Assembly (NCBI GenBank): GCA_006384855.1
Contig: VCJN01000285.1
Span: 124,001 to 188,000 of the forward strand
Direction of reading: 5' to 3'
Origin: Tetraselmis striata
Lineage: Eukaryota > Chlorophyta > Chlorodendrophyceae > Chlorodendrales > Chlorodendraceae
DNA length: 64,000 nt
Shown: positions 11,701 to 23,700 of the stretch, in pieces
How the letters are laid out: every line of letters starts with the position of its first letter
Position numbering within the stretch: the stretch's first letter is position 1
The notes under the pieces: generated by a model
Seen by the model: the letters and a program-made list of their open reading frames with translations, nothing else
What the model was told of the DNA's origin: nothing
The model's database searches: none
Program-made: the position numbers and the translations under genes

Positions 11701-14700
11701 CAGTTATAATCATATATTTATCGTGTAGTCAGTACCACATGTAGTAATTTTCTGATATTGAATCATTATTGTAATGTAATAATAATCTCATACTGTATAT
11801 TTTGTACGTCTACACCCAGACAGTAGAAATACAATGTATTCGCTATTATGTTATTACATATATAATCATGAAAACCAATTATCTGGAAATCCATCAGAAT
11901 GCACTGCGACAGCTACTGCACGAAGACCCCGGCCCAGTGCCGCGAGTCGGCTCATAATATATTTTGGTCCCGCAGGGAACCCAATGCATCGGGCCGGGTG
12001 CCCGCCCTTCCACGACGCGTCGTGTCGTGCTGCTGAGGGACGCGGCCGGGGGCGCACTGTCCGGTGATGAGCTTCACGAGCGTGCTCTTCCCGCTGCCAT
12101 TCTTGCCGAGCAGGCCGATGCGCGTGGTGAGGTCGATGTTGAAGTTGAGGCCGGTGAAGATGGGCGCCTCCGCCACGGAGTACCGGAACGTCACATCCCT
12201 CACCTGGCCGGCCAGCAGCACACCGTCGTCAGCCGGCTCCCGCCTCAGCACACTCCTTGGATGCCATGCAGCCCAGCAGCAGGGCAATACCGGGACTCAC
12301 GGTGCCGCGATCCGCCCGTCATTCTCAAAAAATCTCATAGGAAATCGAAAATGGGTGTCTCTCTAATACATACCAAAATATATGTACGTATATATCAATA
12401 TATGTACATATAAATGTATATACATATATAGTTATATTATCATGGTTATAATCATTATAAGCACGCATGCATTCTAGATACAATCTACTGGTGGGCACGC
12501 GCAAATAAGGACACTGCCAATGAGAACCTTGCCCTGCCTGGGGGAAGGTTACATGATTGTAGACAAAACAATAGCGGAGCTGTAGCACGTGTACCTATCA
12601 GTTGCATGCAAGCCTGACTCGAGGTTGCATTTCGAGGTGCTCCGGCACGCGTACATCTGGGAGGTCAATATGCCAAAGCCGGAGAGTCACAGTTCATGGG
12701 AGTCATGGTCCTCAAGAGGTGCGAACGGCAACGGAGGCGCCACGCGGGGAGGGCGCACAGAGGTACGCCGGGCGCGGGCGGACCTGGATGGAGGAGGCCC
12801 CGCCGTGCATGCGCTCCACGCCGGGGAACGTGAAGCTGGATAGCCCCTTCTCCTCCTCCGGCAACTCCGCCGATTGCTGCGGACACACACACACACACAC
12901 ACACATACAATCCCTCAGCGCCGCGCCCTGCTGCGCATCTCGCGATGGGGATGAGGCGGCGCGGGAGCGGTCGGGCGATTTTCCGGCGCAGGCAGGCGCA
13001 GCCGGCCGCCCACCTGCGGGCCGTCGTAGCTGAGCTTGTACTTCTTGCCGTCCATGCCGAGCGTGCCAATGCGGTCCATCTGCTTGGCCACCTTCTTGGC
13101 CTGCTTCACCTGCCGCGGCGCGGCGCAGTGCGACACCCTGTGCGTCAGTTCCCGGGTGCCGGGCAGCTGCGGGCGGTGCGCACCTGCAAAGGGCAGCTGG
13201 AGGCATACAGCGTTCCCGTGCCACTTGATTGTGTTGGCCCGTGTCCCAAAAATGATAAAGCGTTTGACAGCATCCAGTCAGACAATCCCTGTGTTATTTA
13301 TGTTGTATTCTGGAACATCTATAGATAAAGGTAGTTTCTCTTTCTTCTTGAGGGCGATTGGCGGGGGGTTAAAACAGTGATATATTCCGCAAACCCAGAT
13401 GAGAGGTTTTATTATGGTAGGGCAATCAATACTAGGGTTTGGTGGTGGGAATGGGGATAGGGTGGCCCGGGGGGGAGGGGGGCTACCATGGCGTCGTCCT
13501 TGACGAGGCTCTGCCCCTTGTGCAGGTGCTTGTCAACAAACTTCTCCATCTCGCGGCGCTTCGCCTCCTGCGCACGGCAGCACAGCGAAGGGGGCGCGAG
13601 GGGCTCATCACGCCCGCTGGTGCGACGCCACCGCGAGCCCGCCGCTGGAGGTGGCAGGTAGACGGGGCGCACCTGCTGCTCGAAGATCTTCCGCTGCCGC
13701 TCCCGCTTCTCGTCCCGCACCGCCTCAAACGTGGCGTAGTCGCCCTGCGCGGTGCCACGGCAGCGCCAGCCGGTGAGCTGACCGTGACAAAAAATGAGGT
13801 GAAGAGCGCCAGGCAGCGCAGCGAGTGAAGGGAGGAAAGGGGGGGTGACCTGGTAGTAGGTAAGGCTGCGGTTCTCCATGTGCATGATGTCCGTGCAGAC
13901 CTGAGCCGCCGCAGTGTCGGCCCGGCCGGAAGCTATCCTCACGGGTGATGCCAAGGGCAGTCGGGCAGTCGGGCAGGGTGGGGCCATGGAGGAGGGTGGG
14001 GTGCCCGAGGAGGGGGGGGGGGGGGGGGGGGGGGGGCGCACCCCGTTGAGGAACGAGCGGTCGTGGCTGACCACCACCAGCGTCTTCTCGCCCCAGCTGC
14101 GCCGGGAGACGACACAGCAGAGCGGCGGTGCACCCCTCAGCAGGGAGGCAGCTGTCCTGAGGCAGGACTGTTGCTCGCGGGTGGATTGATTTCGCACATG
14201 CGCATTGATGCTCTACCGCCGCGATGACCACACCAGGCCTGGTGCCAGCATGCAAGCACAACAGTAGTAGTACCATCGGGCAGCTCTGACCACTCCCGTG
14301 CATTCCAGACTGAGGGAGCACCGCAGGGGGGGGAGGGGCAGGGGCGCACTCCTCAAGGTGCTTGCCGAGCCACAGCACTGCCTCCAGGTCCAGGTGGTTG
14401 GTGGGCTCGTCCAGGAAGAGCACGTCCGGCTCCTGCGGAGAAGGCGGGGGGGCAGCGCCTCCCGGTGTGAGATTCAATAGGCACCGCCATGACCGTGCCA
14501 ATGTATTACTACGTGCGGGTGCCAACGCGGTCATAAGAACGCCGCGACTCAGAGCCTGCCCTGCCAGCCCGAGGTCAACTCTCTGAGACGATACCATCGT
14601 GGAGCTGCAGAGTGTCTGTACATGTTGCCTGCAGGGCCACCTGGCGGCTGGTCAGGAGGGCTCTCATGGGTGAGTCCGCACCAGTACGGAATGCCATACA

Positions 14701-17700
14701 CCGCCTAGCGACTAATGCTGTGACATACATACAACATTATAGCACAACCTAAGTCCCGACGCGAAGCTGCAAGCCAGGCCCCCGCGCCGATATGGAGTTT
14801 ACGGGTGGACATGCAGGGCTGTCTTTAATGATGATATATGATGGTGATTACACATGTGCTAATGTATTATCATCCCTACTGGGCGAAGACCTGATGGGAT
14901 GGGCCGAGGAGGAGGTGAGGGGGGGAGGGGCGGGGGGGTCCAGCGCGGCAGCGACCTGGAACAGCGCGGCGGCGATGGAGACGCGCATGCGCCAGCCGCC
15001 GCTGAGCGACGCCACCGGCTTGCCCATCATGTCCTCGCTGAACTGCAGCCCGCGCAGCAGCGCCGCGGCCCGCCCAGGTGCCGAGTCTGCGTCCATTGCG
15101 TCCAGCGCCTCGTACACCTGCAGCCAGCACGAGGGGCGGGGGGGGGGGGGGGGGGGGGGTGGGTCAGGCGATCCGCCGCGCGTCCCGCTCTCAGTCCAGC
15201 CCCCAAAACCTGCCGTTCACCCCGCCCCGGGTACGTTGCCGGGCTGCGTGCGGCGGTCGTACTCGCATGCTTAGCTCACGGCAGGGGTGCGAAAGCTTTG
15301 ATTTGGGATGCTCGCACATGACGGATTCATTGCGAAGCGTCATTGTGGGAGAGCTCCACAGAAAAGAATAATAGTGCACGTGCAAGTGCACGTTAAACTT
15401 TGAATTACAACACTTTTAGTGCTAACCGAAATAAGAAGAACGATGCGCCTCCGCTTGATTGAACCCGTGATGACATGCGCACATGGCAGGGGGGTGAGTG
15501 CGCAGTGGGCCGGGGGGGGGGGGGGGGGGGGACCTGCGTGAGCTCGTCCGCAGCGGTGAGCTCCTCCGCGAGGGCCAGCAACTCGCTGCGCCGCGTGTCT
15601 GAGTCGATGACGGCCTGCAGGAGGAAAGGGGGGGGGGGGGGAGGGGGGGTCAGGGTTTCGCAGCCCGAGTGGCACTGGGGATGACCCCTTGCCGGCGTGA
15701 CAATCCCAGGCGGACGTGCACCGCATTTCTGTAAAGAAAAACGCAATATATTTAGAGCGGAAAGCATTTATGGGAAAATGTGGAAATGAAAGAAACAAAT
15801 GGCAAATATAAATGCAGTGTTTTCTCTTTTGGAATGGCTGGCGCCGCCCCGCTACCTGCAGCGCCGACGCGCCCTCCGTGCGGCTGCCCACCACGATGCG
15901 ATCCGCCGAGTCCTGCGCCACGTGCAGCACACGGAGCCGCTCCGGCACGCCCGGCATGCGCCCGCTGGCGATCATGGAGAGCAGGGTGCTCTTGCCGGTT
16001 CCGTTGCGCCCCACCAGGCCGTACCTGGCAGTGAGAGGACGGAGCCGCGGGAAGGGGGGGGGGGGGGGGGGTCAACAGGCGGCACAGGGGAGGTCAGCAG
16101 GCAGATGGGGAGAGGATCCACCAGGGCGTGGGGGGACCGAGGATATGGTGGACGACTCGGGCATCAAGCCCGGTAGCCCACAGGCATGCCCGCCAATGCC
16201 GCGCAGCCTAGGCTAGCAAGCGGCCTGGCAGTGCCAACAACGCAACCGCCCAGGTAAAAATCCACACGGAGGTGGAAATTGACCGGCACAGCGGGATGGA
16301 GGACTTTGTGATGCAACCCCAAGTGTCCGCTCGCTCCCATGGGAGGTATATCAAGAAGACAGCGGAGACAGCATTCGACACTCTGCACGGGGTAGGGGGA
16401 GGCGCACATTATGGGACAGCGCTCCGAAACCAGAGACGGAAATTCGCGATGGGGTTTCATATGGGGTTGATATGAGAGACGACACGGCAGGGAGCTCATT
16501 CCCTCATGTCAATCAACCTTCAGAGCTGGGCAACCGCCGGACGGCTTCATGAGAGGGACACCCGGCTGGAATGCGTGCCTGCAGAAACGGCCATTCATGG
16601 CATGCCACCACGGCTACCGAGTGACCAGATAGCTGCCTCTCAAGGCAGCATGCACGGCGAGCATTGCGCCCGAGCAGGCAACGACGCCCCCCCCCCCCCC
16701 CCACACACACACACACACCACCACCTTCCTTCGGTCCTCCCTTGCCATGAGCACACGGACGCACCGGTGCCCGTGCATGAGCCGCAGCATGGCGCCCTCC
16801 AGCAGGTTGCTGCCGCCGCCATGCGCGGGCAGGCCAAACTCCGGGATGTAGATGTCCACTGAGTTGGGCGCGCCGAGGCGGGCGCGGTTCGAGACTGCGG
16901 CGGCGGTGGGCGGCCAACACGCACCCATTGGGCCATCAGTGGCGGGCATGGGGCATTGACAGGCCAGCATCGCTGTGATACCATGGACGCAAGCCAAGGA
17001 GTACACCCCCCCCCCCCCCCCCCTTAAGGCACTGTGGCTTGAATGCCGGGTGGATTGGCATCAGCAGCGCAAGGAAGCAGCAGATGATCCAAGAGCCTTG
17101 AACTGCTGGGCATACAGCGCATGCGCACCTGCCACATGGCGAACCCAAGCAAACATTTGCAAGCAAGGGCAAAGGCAGTCGGCAATGGTGGAGTAGGGGA
17201 GAGCAGGGGAACCTGTGGACTCCACCGCGTAGGAGGCCGCCACATGCGCCTCCACCCGCTGCGCCGCCTCCTCCGCGCGCCTGGCCGCCGACGCCTCCGC
17301 CGCCACGCGTTTGCGCTCCGCCTCCTTCTCGCGCTGGTTGGCCTTGCGCTGCATGCGCAGCGCCTCCTTCTTCTTCACCGCCTCCTGGTGCGCCTGAGGC
17401 GGCCATCCGGAGGGCAGCCGCCCCTCAGCCCACGGCAGCCCGCCGGGCTGCCCCCAAGGCCGAAGGCGGCGGGATGCGGAGGGGGACGCAGCCCACCTTG
17501 AGCCGCGAGCCGCTGACCTCCTCCGTGTACTCCTCGTCCAGGTCGCCCATGCACACGGGGCCGCCCGCCAGCTGCCGCACCGGCCTGCTGGCCGCTGCCG
17601 CCCCTCCGCTCTCCGCCTGCGCCTGGCTGGGCTCCGCCAGCACCCTGTCCAGCGCCGCGCGCAGCCGCTCGCACAGCTGTGCCGCATCTGCATCGCCCAG

Positions 17701-20700
17701 CCCGGGCGCCGCGCCTTGCAGCAGCGTGCCTACCCGCCCCGTGCCAAATCAGTCACGCTTCCAAGGACAGGTGCCCCCGAGGGCAGCCACAGCCAAGGAG
17801 AAAATGTGGGGCAGAAAAGGGCAGAAGAGGGGAAGGGGGGGGGGGGGGGCAAGGCGGGTGAGCGCAAGGAGCAGAGGAGGATGCGATGGAGGGCGAGGAG
17901 GGTTACTGGAAAGACGGTAAGGCGGAGAAGAAGCAGCATCAAGAGCGGGGAGACGAGGAGAAGGACAACGCGCAACGGGGGGGGGGGGGGGGGGGGGGGT
18001 TGAGGAGGAAGAGATGGATCGCACAGACAAGGCGGATGGAGAGGAGGGCAACGGAAAGCGAGGGGGGCGCAAGGGGCGGGGGGGAGAGGGGCAGGAGGAT
18101 ATGATGGGGAGGGAGGATTGTGTAGTGGAGGGTCATCGAGGGCTGTGGCGGGATCTGGCAGCCCGTGAGCGCACCGATGGTGTCCTCGAAGCCGGCCTCC
18201 GCCTCCCCCGCATCGTCGGCCACGATGCCGGCGGCATAGTCCAGCATGTCCCCGTCCAAACCCGGTACGCCGCCCAGAGCGGCCGCCACCGCCGCCCTCA
18301 CCTGCCCTGCCTGCCATCCCGCAGCAGCAAAGCCCCCCAAAAAACACCTGTCACGTCAGGAAACCCGCTGCCGCCCTCGCGGTGCGCCCCGGACCCTTTA
18401 GAAAACCCTAGACTCACTGATCATGAGGCGGCATCTGGATGGGCAACACTCCGGCTGCAGGGCAACCCGCTGCGGCAGCTTTGCCCCCCCCCCCCCCCCC
18501 CCCCCCCCCCGCTATGGGGACGCCCCCCCTTTTTGTGGAATCCAAAGCAGTGGGAGGAGGTGAGGGGAAGGGGCTGACAGAAGCTCACAGGAGAAGGGGG
18601 TGTGGCTCTCACATCCCAGGCAGCATCGGCGCGGCGGCGGCGCTGCTGCTCCGCGCTGCTCCCCTCAGGCCCTCCCCTGCCGACGACGCCGCTGCCGCCG
18701 CCGCCAGGGGCTTCAGCACGCCCAGCTTCTGCGCCCGGCGGGGCCCCGACTGCCTGCAGCCCGCCTGCACGTGCCGCGCCCAGCCTCTCAGCAAAGGGTC
18801 ATGGCAGATGGGGTCCGCAGGAGGTGTGGGGTATTTGTCCGGGGGAAGCGGGGTAGCAGCGGACCGGTTGGAGGCGCAGCGTGCAGCGGCGCCTGTGCGA
18901 CAGCGGCCCTGGCACCGGGCGCCTCCCGCCCCGCAGCTCCCTGGCCCCCGCTGCCGCTGTCCGCGCTCACCGCCAGCGCGGCGCGCAGCTGGGCGCACAG
19001 CTGCTCCACGTCCCCTGCGCCCGCGTCTTCCAGGAAGGGACCTGCGGGCGGGCCAGGCCGGCGGTAAGGCGACGGAGGGAGGCCAGCGGACTGCAGGTGA
19101 GAGCCTGCTGGTCACACGCACCGCGATGGGGTGGTCGGTAAAACACTGATTTGTAGGGAGTTAGGGACTATGCTAAAGCTTGTATACTGAATATTCGGAG
19201 ATTTAAACTCGTAGACAATCCCCGGACGCTCTTTGCTTGAGCAGCGAGTCGCAAGCAGCTGGTTCGGCGCACGCACCCAGCGACTCCTCAAATGTGGCGT
19301 CGGCCTCATCAGCGTCATCCACTACCAGCCCCGCCAGGAACTCCCGCACCTCCGCATCCAGCGCCGCGAACGCCGGGAGCGCCGCAAAGGCGTCGGTGAC
19401 TGACTCAACCTGCCCCCCGGGGCGGGGGGGGGGGGGGGGACGCGGGCGCAGAGCGGGGAACGGAGCTGGCAAGTCAGGCCAGAGGGGGGCGCCGGGTGCA
19501 GCGATGCAGCGCACACGGCGTGAGCAATCCGGTCCATAACGCTGGACGCCCGCGGTGAGGGCCTGAGCCGGAGCAGGGTCAGAGCCAAGTGGGGAAGAGG
19601 GATGCTCTAGCGTAGTTATCTCGTACAGTTCGGGCTTTTATTGTTCGTTTGCATATAATAACGCTGGGCAGCTGACTGCGGGGGGGGTCTGTAGAGCGCG
19701 GAATTTAACGTCGGCTCTTGTGTGTGCGTGAGTGCAGAGGCGGAGGGCGAGGCGATGAGTTGCTGGAAATAAAGAAGTGATTACAAGCACTGAGGCGCCC
19801 CGCGATATGCGTGTCCCCGGCTCCGAGCTCCCTACTGCGTGCTCTGACCTCCGAGCTCAGAGATCAGGCGCGCGCAGCGCGCTAATGAGGCTCATATACG
19901 CGATGAGCGCACATCCGGAACAGCTAGTATATCCGAGCGATCTAATCAATGGTACTACTATAGCTGCATTGCTAATCTACCATCAACACTCCCCCCCAAT
20001 GCTGCAATAGGAGAGAATGTAATATTGTTGCAATGTAAGATAGCTCTAGGCATCTGACGTCGTCTCAGTTCCTATTCCTGCCCATGGCAGTCCTTGCATG
20101 TTTTGCCAGTGCCGGGGCCGGGAGCGGTTTTGTCAGCATGTCAGCCACATTGTTGTCGGTGGGCACGTACTTCAGTTGCACAGTGCCCGCCTGCACGTGG
20201 TCCTTGAGGAAGTGGTATTTGACGTCAATGTGTTTGGTTCTGTCGCTGATGATGCTGTTGTTGGCGAAGCTAATTGCTGACTGATTGTCCTCCAATAGCA
20301 GCAAGGGCTCCTCTGTGCGGCGGCCGAGCAGTTCGTCTACCAACAACCGCAAGTGAATGCCGTCTTTGAGGGCCATGCAGAGAGCCATGTATTCTGCCTC
20401 GCAGGTGGATAACGCGATGCATGGCTGCAGAGTGGTTTTCCAATTGCAGGCCCCATAGTCACCCAGAGAATATACAAAGCCGGACCGGGATCTGCGTTGG
20501 ACTGGGTCATTTGCGTAGTCAGCATCAACATGCCCAATCAGCCGGAGGCTGTCATCGGAGGATGCGCCCAATGCGAGCCCACGGTCCATGGTACCTTTCA
20601 GGTACCGGAGTACCCGTTTGAGGGCCGTCATGTGCATCTGAGTTGGCGCCGCCTGCACGCTGCCCAGTATGCTGAGTGCCGTGCTGATGTCTGGCCGCGT

Positions 20701-23700
20701 GCATGTGGCTACGTATAATAGCGATCCGAGCATCTGTTTGTATAAGGCTTTGTCTGGTGCGTCCAATGCTGGGGAGGGCGGGGCTGATGCTGGCAGATGG
20801 TTGGTGTAATTTTTGTCCATGGGAACAACGGATGCGTTGCACGCCGTCATGCCAAATCTGTTCAGAATTTGAGCGATGTAGGCTGTCTGCGACAGTGTGA
20901 TTTTGCCGAGGTCTCGTTCGTAATCCACTCCCATGCCCAGTATCCACAGCTGCGGTTGCTGTTTGATCTTGAACCGTTGTTTGATGTGAGTAACAAACGC
21001 ATCCAGCCACGCCTCAGAGCTGCCAGCCAGGGGCATGTCATCCACATATAGGCCCAGGATGCCATACACGTTGTTCGCTATGTATATGAAACAGCACGGA
21101 TCGGCCTTGGATTGTACCCAGCCATTATCCTGCAGCCATCGGGCGATCATGTCATTCCAGTGTTTGCCCGATTGGCGAAGACCGTATATGCATTTGTCCA
21201 GCTGACATACTCTGCCCGTGCCGTCATTAAAACCATCCGGCTGACGCATGTACACCTTCTCCCCTGCAGGGATTTTCGCATTGAGGTAGGCTGTCACCGC
21301 GTCCAACTGTCTGAGATAGAGGCGTTTGGCAGCCACGATGACGAAAAACACGCGAAGGCTGGATATTCTGATCACCGGTGAGAACACCTCCGCAAAATCA
21401 TGCCCCGCATGCTGTCGATTGCCGCATGCCACCAGTCTCGCCTTGTATTTTTCCAGTTCTCCATTTCTGTCAGCTTTGGCATTGAATACCCACATGCATG
21501 GGATAACATTTGCCCCTTCCGGCCATGGAACCAAATGCCATGTGCAGTTAGCAGTAAGCTGCTCATATTCCACTTGGATGGAGCCATTCCATCCTTCAGC
21601 ATGCTGTGGGTCGGCAAGTGCCTGCTTGAGGGTTTTAGGTATTTTAATGTCCTTAGCAGACAGAAATGCGACTAGTGTATCAGCGGAGTGACCGATGATG
21701 CATCCCTTAGCTTCTGAAGATGTGTCCAGTAGGGCGGAATTCTGTGCAGCCTGAGCCATCATGGTCAAGGGATCGCGATCATGGGGCTGGCCTTGCATGC
21801 CGCTGTCCTGCGTAATTAGTGCAGCGGGTGATATATCCGGTGGCTTGCCCACCATGTCCGGCAGCATGTCATCTGCTTGCATGTCGCAGCAGATGCTTGT
21901 CTGAGCCATGCATGCTATTAGGCGGTCCGGGGGTTTGCGGCATCGTGAGCTTCTAATAATTTCCACTGCGTCTGCGGCAGGTGACATGATGGCATGATCT
22001 GAGATACCGTCATGATGACAGTCGTGCTGGTCATCACCCTGCCCGGTGGGCTGTGTGTCACGTGTGGTGGGCCCCTCATCTGGCAGATCCTCCACAATGA
22101 TGGCAGACTGCGTTGATGGGTCCCTCCCAAAGCCAGATAGGGCTTCGTCAAATGCGACATGCACGGTGACAGTGAGTCTGCCCGTTGCCGGGTTATAAAT
22201 TCTGTAGCCCGGTGACATATCAGCGTAGCCTACCATGACGCCTTTGAATGCTTTGCAGTCTAGTTTGCGCCTGCCCCCCTCCGGCAGTTTGACATATGCT
22301 TGGCAGCCGTATACTTTGCATCCTGAGAGGTCAGGGACAATGGCGCCCTTGGTCAACAGGGTGATGGGGACTCCACCTGCGGGGCCATTGGCAGGTGAGT
22401 ACCGCCGGCATTTGAGCCAGTTAGCAGTATGGATGGCGGTGGTCCACATGCGACTGGGCACCGACATTTCATGCATCATGGCGCATGCTGAGTCCCGCAG
22501 TGTGCGCCAGGGTCGCTCCACCTTACCATGCTGATGATGGTGGTAAGGTGCAGTCCATTCAATCTTACCACCAAAACTCCCGATGATGTCATCCATCTCA
22601 TCTGTCTCAAACACGGTGTCCCGGTCGAATCTGACCCGCGGGGCAAATTGCCTCCCCCCTTCTGACCAATAACGGAGAAAGAAATGTCGGACTTCCTGCA
22701 TAATTGAGCGCATGGCATGGGCACTGTCACTTTTATGCTTCAGGAAACGGAGCCATTCGAATCCGCTATAGTGACAAATCACCCCAATGCAATATCGGAA
22801 CCCCCCTGCGGATGGGATGTGAACGGGCCCAAAACCATCCACGGATAACAGCTCGCATGCCCCATCGGGTTTGCGTGCTGGCTGCTTGTTGCGCTTCGCG
22901 GCCACTGCCTTATTCATGTGGCACGATTCGCAATGGATGTTTCTTACAGCAGTGGGGAAGTGGGGCACATCCGCTACACCATGGGAGTGTTGCGCCTGCA
23001 TCCCCGCCATGTGCAGATGGCCTAGGCGCTTGTGCCAGAGCTTAGCATCGTCCAACTCTGATTGGCTAAGCAAAGCAAATGGGACATGGGCCTTGGCTGA
23101 GGATGTCTGTCCATCGTCCAGTAGGTATAGGCCGTTGAGGGACTTCAGCAATACCAATCCTGCGTCAGTGGCCATCCAGCCCCAGTTAGCACCGGCGTTA
23201 AATTTGAAACCACATTGCCCATGCTGCTGCAGCCACGATTGGCTGAGCAGTCGACCTGCTCCCATTGTGTTTGTGGATGGCAGAGATGGTGTATATAGTG
23301 CCGGCACCCGAATAGTCCGCTGACCTATGACTGTGGCCTCATGTGGCTGGGGTAAGGCTGCGAGGCCACCCTCAAGCAAATTGATAGTGATGTCTACCAT
23401 GCCTTTGCCAGCGACTGTGGTCCGGACACCGCCGACCGATTCGGTGGATGTAATTAATTCCAACTCCCCCTGAGCAAAATCTTGCGGATACGCGGTCAAT
23501 GTCCAATTGCATCCCCCATCCACTATCCACTGCCCATCTAATTTCGGGAGTGAGGTACAGCGTTGGGTTTTATCATTAGCCAAAAATGCAGTCACAGATG
23601 GGGCGAGGGTAGGGGAGGGCACCTCCTCGTCCAAATCGGTGGCGTCCTCATGTGATGGGTCTGCCTCTTGCTCCAGTTCCGGCTCGGGCTGTGCCTCTCC

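Noticed and set aside
16687-16722. C tract plus CA run as a mobile-element tail
   Set aside because: No body or target duplication; it resembles other simple-sequence tracts in this gene.
19777-20010. Small protein encoded in the LTR (also at 25780)
   Set aside because: Same frame in both LTRs because they are identical; it overlaps non-coding LTR sequence.
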